Source: an uncultured Collinsella sp. (GTDB lineage: Bacteria > Actinomycetota > Coriobacteriia > Coriobacteriales > Coriobacteriaceae). From it: DNA of 57,547 nt. The translations under genes were made by a program, and so were the position numbers. The stretch covers positions 1-57,547 of the forward strand of contig CAUGJE010000013.1 of assembly GCA_959599915.1 (NCBI GenBank). Direction: 5' to 3'. Below, piece by piece: positions 26,797 to 35,874 of the stretch (positions within the stretch are counted from its first letter, which is position 1; the number at the start of each line of letters is the position of its first letter). Below the pieces are notes generated by a model. That model saw nothing but the letters and a program-made list of their open reading frames with translations. It had not been told where the DNA came from and did not search any database.

Positions 26797-28035
26797 CTAG
26801 CAGCTGGCGGCCACGTCCTTGGTCCAGCAGTGCACGCCGCCGCCGGACAGGTTAAGCGCGAGAGAGTCGATCATGATGACCTTGCGATCGGGGAAGCAGC
26901 TCTCAAGAACCGCCTTGGCCTGCTCGTCCTTCTCCTTCACGACTTCGCTCATGCCTTCGTGGTAATAACGCTGGCCAAGAACGACGCCGTTGCAGATGAG
27001 GAAGTTGCAGTAGCTTGCTGCGGCATAAAAGTGAACGGGGCCTTCGGGCCAAGGGGTGCCATCCATGAACTTGCCGCCCATTTCGTCGATGAAGCCCTTA
27101 TACAGCTCGTAGTCCTCGTCGCCGGGGGCGATGACAACCTCGATCGGCTCGGCAGTGGGCATGCGGACGATTTCGAAGGGCTTGCCCTCCCAGTCCGTCT
27201 CGGCGCGTAGAATCTCGTAGGCGGCGTCGATGCGACGACGCGATTCCGCGCCCGCCTTGCTCGAGGCGGCCTCCTCATCGGATACCTCGGCAAGAAGAAT
27301 CTTGTTCGGGGTGATAAAGCGGCACATCTCATCGATGTGGGCGGCGAAGCTCATGCCGAAGACAGGAGTTCCATCTTCCTTCTCGTCGAGGATGCCCAGT
27401 CGATAGTCGTCGTCCTCAAGCATAGGCTGCGGCAGCCAGATAACCTTGTTGAGGTTGTAGATGCGCTTGTACTCGGCCTCCACTTCCTCTTTTGAGAACT
27501 CGGGATTGCGCTTGCGGCATTCCGTGTCCTCGATGGCGATCAGGGTGCCGTGACCGTCAAACTCGCGGTCGCCGCCCTCCGAAACCATTTCGGAATTGAC
27601 GATATCGAAGCACCCGAGCGCAACCGCCATGTGAACAGCTGCCCTGCGTGCGGACTGGCACTCTGGGGAGTTCTTGTCCCACACGCCATAATAGGTCCAA
27701 GCGGGGTTGACCATATAGGAATGGCCTTCGTCGTCGACCATGATGCTGGGGCCGTTGTCGCGAACGTAGAAGTTGGAGTCTTCGAACTGCGTAATCTGGA
27801 TACGGTCGAGATCCACCCCTTCTTCTTTAAGGCGCGAGCAGGCTTCCTCGTAGGAGCCGGGGGTGCCACAGTTGAGGTTGACCGTAACATCGCCATACTC
27901 AAGCAAAGCTTTAATTACGTCAACGCAGGGCTGGCGATTATCGAAGCCCTCTGCGCGAATGTAATCGGGAAGCCATGTCACATAGACGTTGGAGCGCTTC
28001 TCAAACTCGCCCGGCATACGATAGTTCTCGTACAT
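26797..28035 (-). CDS. Agmatine deiminase family protein
   Basis: 412 residues. Family motifs are GGDREFDGHGT (about 175), AAHIDEMCRF with the catalytic His, and GGGVHCW with Cys403. Agmatine deiminase turns agmatine into N-carbamoylputrescine and ammonia. The protein is somewhat longer than the usual 340-380 residues and keeps Cys, His and the acidic residues. The ATG at 28035 has GGAAGGA 7 bases upstream. It is first in an operon with the carbamoyltransferase and MFS genes. A carbamate kinase, needed to gain ATP in the classical pathway, is absent from the window. Confidence 0.88.
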   Translation of the reverse strand: MYENYRMPGEFEKRSNVYVTWLPDYIRAEGFDNRQPCVDVIKALLEYGDVTVNLNCGTPGSYEEACSRLKEEGVDLDRIQITQFEDSNFYVRDNGPSIMVDDEGHSYMVNPAWTYYGVWDKNSPECQSARRAAVHMAVALGCFDIVNSEMVSEGGDREFDGHGTLIAIEDTECRKRNPEFSKEEVEAEYKRIYNLNKVIWLPQPMLEDDDYRLGILDEKEDGTPVFGMSFAAHIDEMCRFITPNKILLAEVSDEEAASSKAGAESRRRIDAAYEILRAETDWEGKPFEIVRMPTAEPIEVVIAPGDEDYELYKGFIDEMGGKFMDGTPWPEGPVHFYAAASYCNFLICNGVVLGQRYYHEGMSEVVKEKDEQAKAVLESCFPDRKVIMIDSLALNLSGGGVHCWTKDVAASC

Positions 28036-28115
28036 GGTTGGTCCTTCCGTCGGGTTTCCCGCAATGCTGTCCGGCCGCGACAATAGCGGGGTTACACCAG
28101 CTATAGTACTACTAT

Positions 28116-28179
28116 ACCTACCGTTCGGTAGGTGTTTTTGTATAATTGCCATTCGCCTGTCGATACCTACCGTTCACCG
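28116..28179. promoter_or_regulatory. Probable TetR operators in the aguA-tetR divergent promoter
   Basis: The 18-base palindrome ACCTACCGTTCGGTAGGT lies at 28116-28133, and a second copy of its left half (ACCTACCGTTCACCG) at 28165-28179. A TATAAT hexamer at 28141-28146 lies between them. A related site is found before the second MFS gene (30355-30371). The adjacent TetR protein is the obvious ligand. Confidence 0.65.
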
Positions 28180-28274
28180 TTTATAGTGGTCGTGTTTGGA
28201 CACGAATTGATGTTCCGTTGCCATTCTTAATAATGTTGGCAATGCGGAAGTGATTTGCAATGGAGAAGTGAAGC

Positions 28275-28838
28275 GTGAGCACAAAGGGAAAAATATTGGA
28301 CGCAATGTATGATCTTGTGGCAGAAGTCGGTTACGACAAGGCGTCCATTGGAAAAATCTGCGACCGTGTCGGTATATCCAAGCCATCGGTGTACTACTAC
28401 TTTCCCTCTAAAGAGGATATTTTTACCACGCTCTTAGATAGTATGTTTCCGGCTATCGACTATCAGCGCGACTACTCGCTAATAGTCGATAGGGACGGAT
28501 TCAAGGCGGCGCTTATCGAGCTCGGCAATTCGGTTATAGGTGGCTATCGTAGTGATGAAAAGCGCCGTCGCGTGCTGGCCGAGGTCAGTATTCAGGCAAA
28601 TCGAATCCCTGCAGTTCAGGAACGTCAGGCAACGGCGATCAACCGAACTATGGACGCGCTTAAAGACATCCTTCTCCATGGCCTAGAAATTGGCGCGTTT
28701 TCCGATGAAACAGACGTCATGCTGTACGTGCAGATTCTTTACACCGTACTTGAGGGAGCGAGCAATACCGTTGCCCAAGATGAAGACATCGATGAAAAGG
28801 CTGTTTGGGCAGGGATCGTCGAACTCATGTTTAAATAG
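28275..28838 (+). CDS. TetR/AcrR family regulator of the agmatine/MFS genes
   Basis: 187 residues. The helix-turn-helix lies at about 8-52 (VAEVGYDKASIGKICDRVGISKPSVYYYFPSKED). The C-terminal helical domain is typical of the family but has no readable ligand. It diverges from the agmatine deiminase gene. CCTACCG palindromes stand in the shared promoter and before the second MFS gene, so it likely represses both. The start is the GTG at 28275, with AAGTGAAG upstream, a modest ribosome site. Confidence 0.88.
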   Translation: MSTKGKILDAMYDLVAEVGYDKASIGKICDRVGISKPSVYYYFPSKEDIFTTLLDSMFPAIDYQRDYSLIVDRDGFKAALIELGNSVIGGYRSDEKRRRVLAEVSIQANRIPAVQERQATAINRTMDALKDILLHGLEIGAFSDETDVMLYVQILYTVLEGASNTVAQDEDIDEKAVWAGIVELMFK

Positions 28839-28942
28839 GCGCGTAATAACAGAGGCACCTTGGCAAGCGCGATGCGACGACTTGCGGGGTCGCGGAATGG
28901 TTCGAAACCCGTGTTCGCGATGATTGCAAAAGTTGTTGAATA

Positions 28943-28987
28943 GAAATTGGGGCCGATTCCAGCTATGTTGGAATCGGCCCCAATTTC
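28943..28987. terminator. Bidirectional terminator between tetR and the second MFS gene
   Basis: A 19-bp perfect stem (28943-28961 with 28969-28987) with a 7-base loop. GTTTT follows on the + strand. Confidence 0.88.
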
Positions 28988-29040
28988 GTTTTAACTTGCG
29001 GAGACAAATGACAGGGCTGAAGGGCAGTTCGTTGGTCAGG

Positions 29041-30321
29041 TTATTTCGCGGTAGTCTTATTGAGGAGACCGGAAACTAAAGCAAATGTCGCAATCAGAAG
29101 GTTGCAGATGATACAGAAGACGAATACTCCTTGGAAAGACCCTGCCATACCGTAAACCTTCATCATGACTGGCATTCCGAAAGCTCCGACAACATAGCCC
29201 GCTGAGCAAATAATCGAATAGATCCTTCCAAAATCGCGTGATCCGAAGAGCGAGAGGAGAATCATCGGCATTGCAGTTCCAACGATGGCGAACATGACGT
29301 CGTTTACGCCGGCCGCGATGATGGAAACGGTCTCGTTGCTTCCGCCAAAGATGAGAAGTAGGAATGAAAGAATGCTGACTCCCGTCCATGCGACCGTTGC
29401 TTTAATAGCACCGAGCTTGTCGCATGTTTTGCCTACGAAGGGATTTAGGAAAATATCGGAGAGCGAGGCCGCCGAAACCATTAGGCTTCCCACGATGGGA
29501 TTGAAGCCGACCTCGCTTGCATAGGTCGGGAACAGCTGGTTCATGCAGCAGGTGAGTTGCGCCACGCAGAGCAGAAGGGCACAGAGAATAAAAGATGGCG
29601 TTTTCGCGGCATCGCGGAGCGCCATGCCCGAAGAGACATCTTCCTTTTCATCGGCGCTGTAGCTCTCATGGGTTTCGGAGGTAGTCTCTCCGTACGGAAG
29701 CATATTGCGATCAGAAGGCTTAAGGCGAATGATAAATGCGCTTGTGGGCAATATCATGGCTGCAGAAACGGCCGCAAGTACGATGTAACCCGTACGCCAG
29801 CCTTGCTGCTCGATGACCAGTGTAATGACAGGACTCAATAGCAGCGTGCAGAGAGAATTAACGCCCCACGCAAGGCCGATGGCAAGACCAGACGATTTAC
29901 TGAACCATTGGTCAATGACATCGGACATGCAGACACCCGTTGTGAACGAAAAGCAGATGCCGATCACTGCGGCGGAGACGATGAACATCCAGACCTCGGT
30001 GTAGAACGCCATTGCGGCGCCGGCGGCAATAAGGACGAGTTCAACGCAAATATGCCATGGTTTGCCGATTACTTTTGGAATGAAACGACTCAAAAGCGGA
30101 AGCCCAAGCGCAAGGCCAAGAAGAATCGCGGTGAAATAGAAAGAGAAAGAAGTGTAGTCAAAGCCCAGGTCTTCACATACAGGAGCGATGAATGAGCCGG
30201 CAATGATGCTGTAGGTGCCGGTTGTTCCCGCAGACATTAAACCGAGCGCAATAACGACAATCCAAGCAAATGCGCCGCTCTCACGGGGGCGGTCCTTTTC
30301 GGCTGGTGCGATGAGAGTCAT
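29041..30321 (-). CDS. MFS transporter, paralogue of the agmatine-operon carrier
   Basis: 426 residues with 12 helices. It is colinear with the carrier at 24335-25600 and shares long identical stretches such as MAFYTEVWMFI and MSDVIDQWF. The two are duplicates that have diverged at the loops (about residues 205-235). The ATG at 30321 follows GGAG. Its promoter (TTGACG, 17 bases, TATACC) overlaps a CCTACCG operator like those of the agmatine genes, so both carriers are probably under the same TetR protein. The substrate is unproved. Confidence 0.87.
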   Translation of the reverse strand: MTLIAPAEKDRPRESGAFAWIVVIALGLMSAGTTGTYSIIAGSFIAPVCEDLGFDYTSFSFYFTAILLGLALGLPLLSRFIPKVIGKPWHICVELVLIAAGAAMAFYTEVWMFIVSAAVIGICFSFTTGVCMSDVIDQWFSKSSGLAIGLAWGVNSLCTLLLSPVITLVIEQQGWRTGYIVLAAVSAAMILPTSAFIIRLKPSDRNMLPYGETTSETHESYSADEKEDVSSGMALRDAAKTPSFILCALLLCVAQLTCCMNQLFPTYASEVGFNPIVGSLMVSAASLSDIFLNPFVGKTCDKLGAIKATVAWTGVSILSFLLLIFGGSNETVSIIAAGVNDVMFAIVGTAMPMILLSLFGSRDFGRIYSIICSAGYVVGAFGMPVMMKVYGMAGSFQGVFVFCIICNLLIATFALVSGLLNKTTAK

Positions 30322-30354
30322 GGTTACTCCGTTTCTATCGGCAATGCAACCTAT

Positions 30355-30396
30355 ATGCCTACCGATAGGTATATAAAGATGGAGATTCTTCGTCAA
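30355..30396 (-). promoter_or_regulatory. Promoter and operator of the second MFS gene
   Basis: Minus strand: -35 TTGACG at 30391-30396, a 17-base spacer and -10 TATACC at 30368-30373. The near-palindrome CCTATCGGTAGG (30358-30369) overlaps the -10. It shares the CGGTAGG half site with 28116-28133. Confidence 0.65.
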
Positions 30397-30449
30397 GTGT
30401 TAAGCGGGGAGCGGGGACCCTTAACGTGCCGAACGGTAATTGGGCCCCC

Positions 30450-30482
30450 AATGTGACAAAGGGACTGCCCCTTTGTCACATT
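30450..30482. repeat. Palindromic repeat family A, copy 5, touching a stop codon
   Basis: A 33-base palindrome with core GTGACAAAGGGACTGCCCC and one mismatch. Its right end includes the first two template bases of the TAA of the ABC exporter gene. Confidence 0.92.
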
Positions 30483-33400
30483 ATTCGGAGCGTAGGGCTT
30501 CCACAGGGTCTTTCTTGGATGCGCTGCGAGCCGGCAGCAGGCCGGCAACGACCGTCAGCAGCACCGAAATTACAATGAGCATCAGCGCGTCTTGAACGGG
30601 CAGGCTCATCAGGTTGGGCACCTGCTTGGCCGCAAGCGCCCAGGCATTAACCGGAAAGCTCACGGCCACCACGACGACAATGGCAAAGACGCCGGCAATG
30701 AGGCCTTCGATAAAGGTCTCGGCATTAAATACGTTTGCCACGTTGCGCTTTGACGCGCCGATCGCGCGCAGGATGCCAATCTCCTTTTTGCGCTCCAGCA
30801 CGCTGATGTAGGTGATGATGCCGATCATGATGGAGCTCACCACCAAACTGATACTCACGAATGAGATGAGCACCAAGCTGATGGTGTTCACGATGTCGGT
30901 CACCGAGCCCATGATGATGCCCATGTAGTCGGTATACGAGATTGCCTGCTCATCGTGACCAGCGGCTTTGACCTGCTTGTTGTACGCATCGATGTAATCG
31001 AGCACGCGCTCCTTGGCCTCAAAGTCGCGCGGGAAAATCTTGACCGAAATGGGGTCCGCCTCGTCCGCATAGCCCAACGTGGTCAGATTGTTGTCGTAGG
31101 TGAGCTTCGACGCCTTGGCATAGCTCATCATGAGCGAGCTCAGGTCCTCGGCGTCCATGTTGAAGTGGATGGCACGAGCAAAGGCGCCCGCATCCACGCG
31201 CATCGCGCTCGCCAAGTTGGCAAAACTCGAAGACATCTGCGTCGCCATTTGGTCCATGAGCCCTGCCGCGCCCGACTTGAGCTGGGACGATACGGTCGTC
31301 GCAATCTGTTCGCTAATTGTCTTCATCACCTGATCCATAGCCTGCTGCAGATACGGAGCCAGCTGCTTTTGTACATAGTCGGTCATCGCCTGCTGCAGGC
31401 GCTCGGCCAGGGCATCGCCGCCGAGCGCTTTGAGCTGGGCCAGGATTTGCTGGGCTGCGGCATCATGCTCAAGATACGCCGAGAATGCGGCAGCAAGCTT
31501 TGACGCATCCTTAAGATCTTCGGGTGACAGCGCCTTAAACTGATCAGAGCGCATAAAGCCCTCAAACAGCTGGTTGGCAAGTGCTCCCACCTGCTGCATT
31601 TGCTCAGGCGTGAGCTCAAGACCATCAAAGATGCCCGAGAAATCTGGGGCCGGCGCTTTGGCCATGATGTCACTAAAGTCGATGTCCCTCCCAACACCCG
31701 AAAGGTCAATGTCCAGCCCGGACAAGTCGAGACCAGAAAGGTCCATACCGCCGGCTGCGCCCGAGAGCGCAGACGTATCGAGTGAGAACGCGCTCTTCAG
31801 TGCCGCCTCGTCTACGCTGAACATACCGCCCAAATCCACGCCCTGCTTGGCTTCGCCCTGCAGCTCGTCGAAGGTTTTGCCCGTAAAGACATCCGTCTCG
31901 GGGTGGGCAAGCTGCTCCTGCACAATCTGCGAATCGGCAGCACGCTCCATAAGCTGGCGAGTCAGCGCATGCGTATAGACAATGCCCGGGGACAATGCGC
32001 TCGCGTTTGCCGTCTCGTTGGGTCGCACCACGCCCACAATGCGCGCGTCAATACCGTCGGCAACCTTGGCTTTCATAAAGTCGGCGTCGCCAGACATGTC
32101 AGTCCACATGCCGGTCTCTTCGTTTTTGCGATAGGCATCGGCCGGCGACAACACCTTAAACGTCGTGGACAGTGCATCGTCGTAGGTAAAGTCGCTGCCG
32201 GTCTTGGGCGTCTTGACCTTGCCGTCGGCCGTCATGGCACTGTTAACCAGGTCGTTGAGCTCATCGATATCCAGCGCGCCGATACTGTAGAGCGTGTAGT
32301 CGCCCACCGTTCCGCGGCTCGAAAGCACCATCACGGCCTCGTTGGCGGACGTAGGCCAATGGCCGGCAACGACATCGTACTGGCTGTCGAGCAGGCTCTG
32401 GTCGTCAATCATCTCGTTAAAGACCGAGGTTCCCATGGATTCCATGCTCACCGTTGCCGCCGAGCTCGCGCCTCCGCTCATGGCCTCGGTCATGGCGTTG
32501 GGCACCAGCCGGACAGGCTTCTCATCGCCCTTGCCGGCACGATAGACAACCGGCGTCACGCCATAGCCGTACTGGATAGCGTTGACCTCTTTGTCGATAC
32601 CGTCGCCACCGTCGTCAAGCCATGTCTTAAAGCTCGTCATATCGTTAGATTTAACGCTTGCGAACATATCCTTTACGGCCGTGACCACAGGGATCTTATC
32701 GGTCCCCTGAGCCTTGCCGTCGGTGCCGTCATCGGACGAGCCCTCGCCCTTGGACGCCTCCTCATCGGTAGCCCCATGCCCGCCCATCATGGATGACAGG
32801 TCGTAATCTTGTTTGGAAATCGTGAGCGGGTAGCTCGAGAGCGTGTCCTCCTCGACCTTTTTGATGTAGCCGTTTACGCCGTTGGACAGCGCCAGAATCG
32901 CTGCGATGCCAATAATGCCAATCGAACCTGCAAAGGCAGTCATGGCCGTACGGCCCTTCTTGGTCATGAGGTTTCGGGCAGAAAGCCCCAGCGCCGTCAC
33001 AAAGCTCATCGAGGTTTTGCGCGTGGGCTTGGCCTCGCGACGCGCGGCCTCGGCAGCATCAAAGGGATCTGAATCGTCGGTGATCTTGCCGTCCGCCAGG
33101 GTGACGATGCGCGTGGCGTACCTGTATGCCAACTCGGGATTGTGCGTGACCATGATGACCAGACGATCGCGCGCAACGTCCTTGAGCAAATCCATAACCT
33201 GCACGGATGTCGTTGAGTCCAAGGCGCCGGTCGGCTCGTCAGCCAGCACGATTTCGGGGTCGTTGATCAAGGCGCGGGCAATGGCTACGCGCTGCATCTG
33301 CCCGCCCGAAAGCTGGTTCGGGCGTTTGTCAACGTGCTCGCCCAGACCAACCGCCTCGAGCGCCTTACGCGCACGCTGGCGGCGCTCGGCATGTCCCACG

Positions 33401-33735
33401 CCCGTGAGTGTAAGCGCCAATTCCACGTTTTCCAAAATGGTCTGATGCGGAATGAGGTTGTAGCTCTGAAACACAAAGCCAATGCGATTGTTTCTGTAGG
33501 CATCCCAATCGCGGTCGCTGAAGTCCTTGGTCGAGATGCCATCGATCAGCAGGTCGCCGGAATCGAAATGGTCGAGTCCACCAATGACGTTGAGCATCGT
33601 AGTTTTACCCGAGCCCGAAGGACCCAGGATGGCTACAAACTCGTTATCGCGAAAAGACAGGCTTACGCTGTCGAGCGCTACCTGCGTAAACGACTGCGTA
33701 ACGTACCTTTTGCAAATAACTCTGAGATCCAGCAT
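30481..33735 (-). CDS. ABC exporter, fused ATPase and FtsX/MacB-type permease
   Basis: 1084 residues. Residues 1-225 are a MacB/LolD-type ATPase (GPSGSGKTT, LSGGQMQRVAIARA, LADEPTGALD). A helix follows at about 262-283, then a very large extracytoplasmic region (about 285-940), then three helices ending in the FtsX domain (ISVLERKKEIGILRAIGASK). The extracellular part carries a run of LSGLDLSGLDIDLSGV-like repeats (about 675-700) and predicted helical stretches. MacB-type proteins act by mechanotransmission on peptides or lipoproteins. AGAGAGG lies 9 bases before ATG 33735. No separate partner gene adjoins. Confidence 0.9.
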   Translation of the reverse strand: MLDLRVICKRYVTQSFTQVALDSVSLSFRDNEFVAILGPSGSGKTTMLNVIGGLDHFDSGDLLIDGISTKDFSDRDWDAYRNNRIGFVFQSYNLIPHQTILENVELALTLTGVGHAERRQRARKALEAVGLGEHVDKRPNQLSGGQMQRVAIARALINDPEIVLADEPTGALDSTTSVQVMDLLKDVARDRLVIMVTHNPELAYRYATRIVTLADGKITDDSDPFDAAEAARREAKPTRKTSMSFVTALGLSARNLMTKKGRTAMTAFAGSIGIIGIAAILALSNGVNGYIKKVEEDTLSSYPLTISKQDYDLSSMMGGHGATDEEASKGEGSSDDGTDGKAQGTDKIPVVTAVKDMFASVKSNDMTSFKTWLDDGGDGIDKEVNAIQYGYGVTPVVYRAGKGDEKPVRLVPNAMTEAMSGGASSAATVSMESMGTSVFNEMIDDQSLLDSQYDVVAGHWPTSANEAVMVLSSRGTVGDYTLYSIGALDIDELNDLVNSAMTADGKVKTPKTGSDFTYDDALSTTFKVLSPADAYRKNEETGMWTDMSGDADFMKAKVADGIDARIVGVVRPNETANASALSPGIVYTHALTRQLMERAADSQIVQEQLAHPETDVFTGKTFDELQGEAKQGVDLGGMFSVDEAALKSAFSLDTSALSGAAGGMDLSGLDLSGLDIDLSGVGRDIDFSDIMAKAPAPDFSGIFDGLELTPEQMQQVGALANQLFEGFMRSDQFKALSPEDLKDASKLAAAFSAYLEHDAAAQQILAQLKALGGDALAERLQQAMTDYVQKQLAPYLQQAMDQVMKTISEQIATTVSSQLKSGAAGLMDQMATQMSSSFANLASAMRVDAGAFARAIHFNMDAEDLSSLMMSYAKASKLTYDNNLTTLGYADEADPISVKIFPRDFEAKERVLDYIDAYNKQVKAAGHDEQAISYTDYMGIIMGSVTDIVNTISLVLISFVSISLVVSSIMIGIITYISVLERKKEIGILRAIGASKRNVANVFNAETFIEGLIAGVFAIVVVVAVSFPVNAWALAAKQVPNLMSLPVQDALMLIVISVLLTVVAGLLPARSASKKDPVEALRSE

Positions 33736-33913
33736 GGACGGCAACCTCTCTCGCGCGGGCGCGCTCGCCCGCTCCCCCGCCGTTCACGTTCGGCGCGTTT
33801 GTCCTACTCTATCCTCATTTTTGGCCGATACCAGTGAGGAATGTAACGAACCGCGCCAAAAAACGAACGGGACAGCACGCCGCATGGCGCACCATCCCGC
33901 ATATAACATCCCC

Positions 33914-33946
33914 GATGCGACAAAGAGGCTGTCACTTTGTCACATT
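33914..33946. repeat. Palindromic repeat family A, copy 6 (imperfect)
   Basis: GATGCGACAAAGAGGCTGTC with a right arm ending TTTGTCACATTC. It lies 10 bases after the CoA-disulfide reductase stop codon. Confidence 0.88.
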
Positions 33947-33956
33947 CCAATGCGCG

Positions 33957-35648
33957 CTACTTTTCGAGCCCGCACGGCATAACGTTAGCGCTGCCGCGGC
34001 GAGCCTCAGTCACGGCTGCAAAGAAGCGATAGCCGCCCGAGAAGTTAAAGCACTCAAAGCCATGCTGCGCCAAAATACGGCAAGCAATGTAGCTGCGAAT
34101 GCCGCTCTGGCAAATCACGTAGACCGGCTTGGCCCGGTCGAGCTCGCCCAGGCGATTGCGCAGATCATCGACGGGAATGTTTACGAAACCATCGATATGC
34201 CCGCGCTCATACTCCCCTTCCGTACGAACATCGAGCAGCTGCACGCTGCCATCGCGTGGCAAGTTGGGCTCATCCTCCCAATGCCACTGCGCCAGTATGC
34301 CGCGATTGAGGTTCTCGATCATAAAGCCCGCCATATTGACGGGATCCTTCGCCGATGAATACGGCGGCGCGTATGCTAGGTCCAAATCCTTAAGCCTATC
34401 GCCGCGCATGCCTGCCTGGATGGCAGTCGCCAGAACGTCGATACGCTTGTCCACACCATCGATGCCCACGATTTGCGCACCCAGCAGGCGCAATCCCTGC
34501 TTCTCGAAGACAATCTTCATGGTCATGGGCGTTGCACCCGGATAATAACCCGCATGCGAACCGGGCGACAGGACCACGCTGTCGCAGTCAATTCCCGCCG
34601 CGTGTGCTGCCTTTTCGGATAGTCCCGTGCTTGCCGCCGTCAAGTCGAATACCTTGATAACCGATGAGCCCAACGATCCGAGGTAGCAGCTGTCCATGCC
34701 GGCTATGACATCGGCGACGACACGCCCCTGCTTGTTGGCGGGGCCGGCGAGCGAAATGACCGCGTCCTCGCCGGTCACCTGATGCGTGACCTGCACGGCA
34801 TCGCCCACGGCATACACGTCGGCAGCAGAGGTCTCCATGCGGTCGTTGACCACAATAGCCCCCTTGATGCCCAGTTCGAGCCCCGCCTCTTGCGCCAGAT
34901 GGCTCTCAGGTGCCACGCCAATGGCAAGCAGCACCATATCGGCTCCGATAGGGTCATCGCCCGCAACATGGGTGACAACGCGGCCATCAACTTCCTCAAA
35001 ACCTGTCACATCGGCCTTGAGGCGCAGATCGATACCGTGCTCACGCACCTCGGTATGCAAAAGGGTCGCCATGTCGTAATCCAGGTTGTTCATAAGCTGG
35101 ACGGGACGCTGCAGAAGGGTCACCTGGAGCCCCAGCTCGCACAGATTCTCCGCCGTCTCGACGCCAATGAAGCCGCCGCCGATCACGACGGCACTGCTCG
35201 GTCGCCGCTCTCGAACATAGCTGTGAATACGCAGCGTGTCCTCAACGGTGCGTAGGCTAAAGATTTTATCCGAGTCGATGCCCGGCAACGCAGGGCGAAT
35301 CGGCTTTGCACCCGGCGACAGGATGAGCTTGTCATACGTCTCGACAAATTCCTCGCCCGTCAGCATATTGCGAACCTCGACCGTATGCGAATCGGGATGG
35401 ATGGCAAACACCTCGTGACTCGTCTTGACCGCAATGCGAAAGCGATCCCAAAAGCCCTTGGGAGACTGCAGCGTCAATGCGCTCTCTTCTTCTATCACGC
35501 CGCCAATGTAGTACGGAAGCCCACAGTTGGCATACGATACAAAACCCGTGCGCTCAAAGATGACAATTTGGGCCTGCTCGTCGAGTCTGCGCAAACGTGC
35601 GGCCGCCGATGCTCCGCCCGCGACGCCTCCAACGATAACCACCTTCAT
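33957..35648 (-). CDS. CoA-disulfide reductase with C-terminal rhodanese domain
   Basis: 563 residues. An FAD-binding N-terminus (VVIVGGVAGGASAAARLRR), single redox Cys42 in NCGLPYYIGG, the NAD(P)H site VIGGGFIGVETAENL and TSAADVYAVGDAV. Residues about 460-550 are a rhodanese domain with Cys513 in CQSGIRSY. The layout is that of CoADR-Rhd proteins, which reduce CoA disulfides, persulfides or polysulfides. AAAGGTGG lies inside the preceding short rhodanese frame, whose stop is 2 bases upstream, so translation may be coupled. Confidence 0.92.
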   Translation of the reverse strand: MKVVIVGGVAGGASAAARLRRLDEQAQIVIFERTGFVSYANCGLPYYIGGVIEEESALTLQSPKGFWDRFRIAVKTSHEVFAIHPDSHTVEVRNMLTGEEFVETYDKLILSPGAKPIRPALPGIDSDKIFSLRTVEDTLRIHSYVRERRPSSAVVIGGGFIGVETAENLCELGLQVTLLQRPVQLMNNLDYDMATLLHTEVREHGIDLRLKADVTGFEEVDGRVVTHVAGDDPIGADMVLLAIGVAPESHLAQEAGLELGIKGAIVVNDRMETSAADVYAVGDAVQVTHQVTGEDAVISLAGPANKQGRVVADVIAGMDSCYLGSLGSSVIKVFDLTAASTGLSEKAAHAAGIDCDSVVLSPGSHAGYYPGATPMTMKIVFEKQGLRLLGAQIVGIDGVDKRIDVLATAIQAGMRGDRLKDLDLAYAPPYSSAKDPVNMAGFMIENLNRGILAQWHWEDEPNLPRDGSVQLLDVRTEGEYERGHIDGFVNIPVDDLRNRLGELDRAKPVYVICQSGIRSYIACRILAQHGFECFNFSGGYRFFAAVTEARRGSANVMPCGLEK

Positions 35649-35650
35649 AG

Positions 35651-35803
35651 CTAACGCACCACCTTTCCCGTGTAGCCGCTTATGCCGCCGATATTCTTGA
35701 CACTGCCATACCCAGAACGCTTAAGAAAACTCACAGCTTGGTTGCTTCGCGCACCGCTCAGGCAATGCACGAAAAGCTGCGTGCCCTTTCGACGTATACC
35801 CAT
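35651..35803 (-). pseudogene. Rhodanese fragment, C-terminal half only
   Basis: A 50-codon frame with FVHCLSGARSNQAV and GYGSVKNIGGISGYTG is the C-terminal half of a rhodanese domain with the active-site Cys loop intact. About 45 N-terminal residues are missing. The frame stays open back through the upstream terminator hairpin, which suggests a 5' deletion rather than a new start. It ends 2 bases before the CoA-disulfide reductase start. It could be translated as a tiny protein, but a remnant is more likely. Confidence 0.65.
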
Positions 35804-35820
35804 GATGCTACCCCGAAGCA

Positions 35821-35850
35821 GAAAAAAGAGTCGCTGTTTCCAGCGACTCC
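35821..35850 (-). terminator. Terminator of the TlpA operon
   Basis: On the minus strand GAGTCGCTG pairs with CAGCGACTC around a 4-base GAAA loop, followed by TTTTTT. It separates the TlpA operon from the rhodanese/CoADR genes. Confidence 0.9.
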
Positions 35851-35874
35851 CCTTCAGTTGTCTGTCCCACGGAC

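Noticed and set aside
28890..28920. GGTTCGAAACCC resembling a tRNA T-arm
   Set aside because: No acceptor, D or anticodon arm fits around it. The flanks form only a small TCGCG/CGCGA hairpin.
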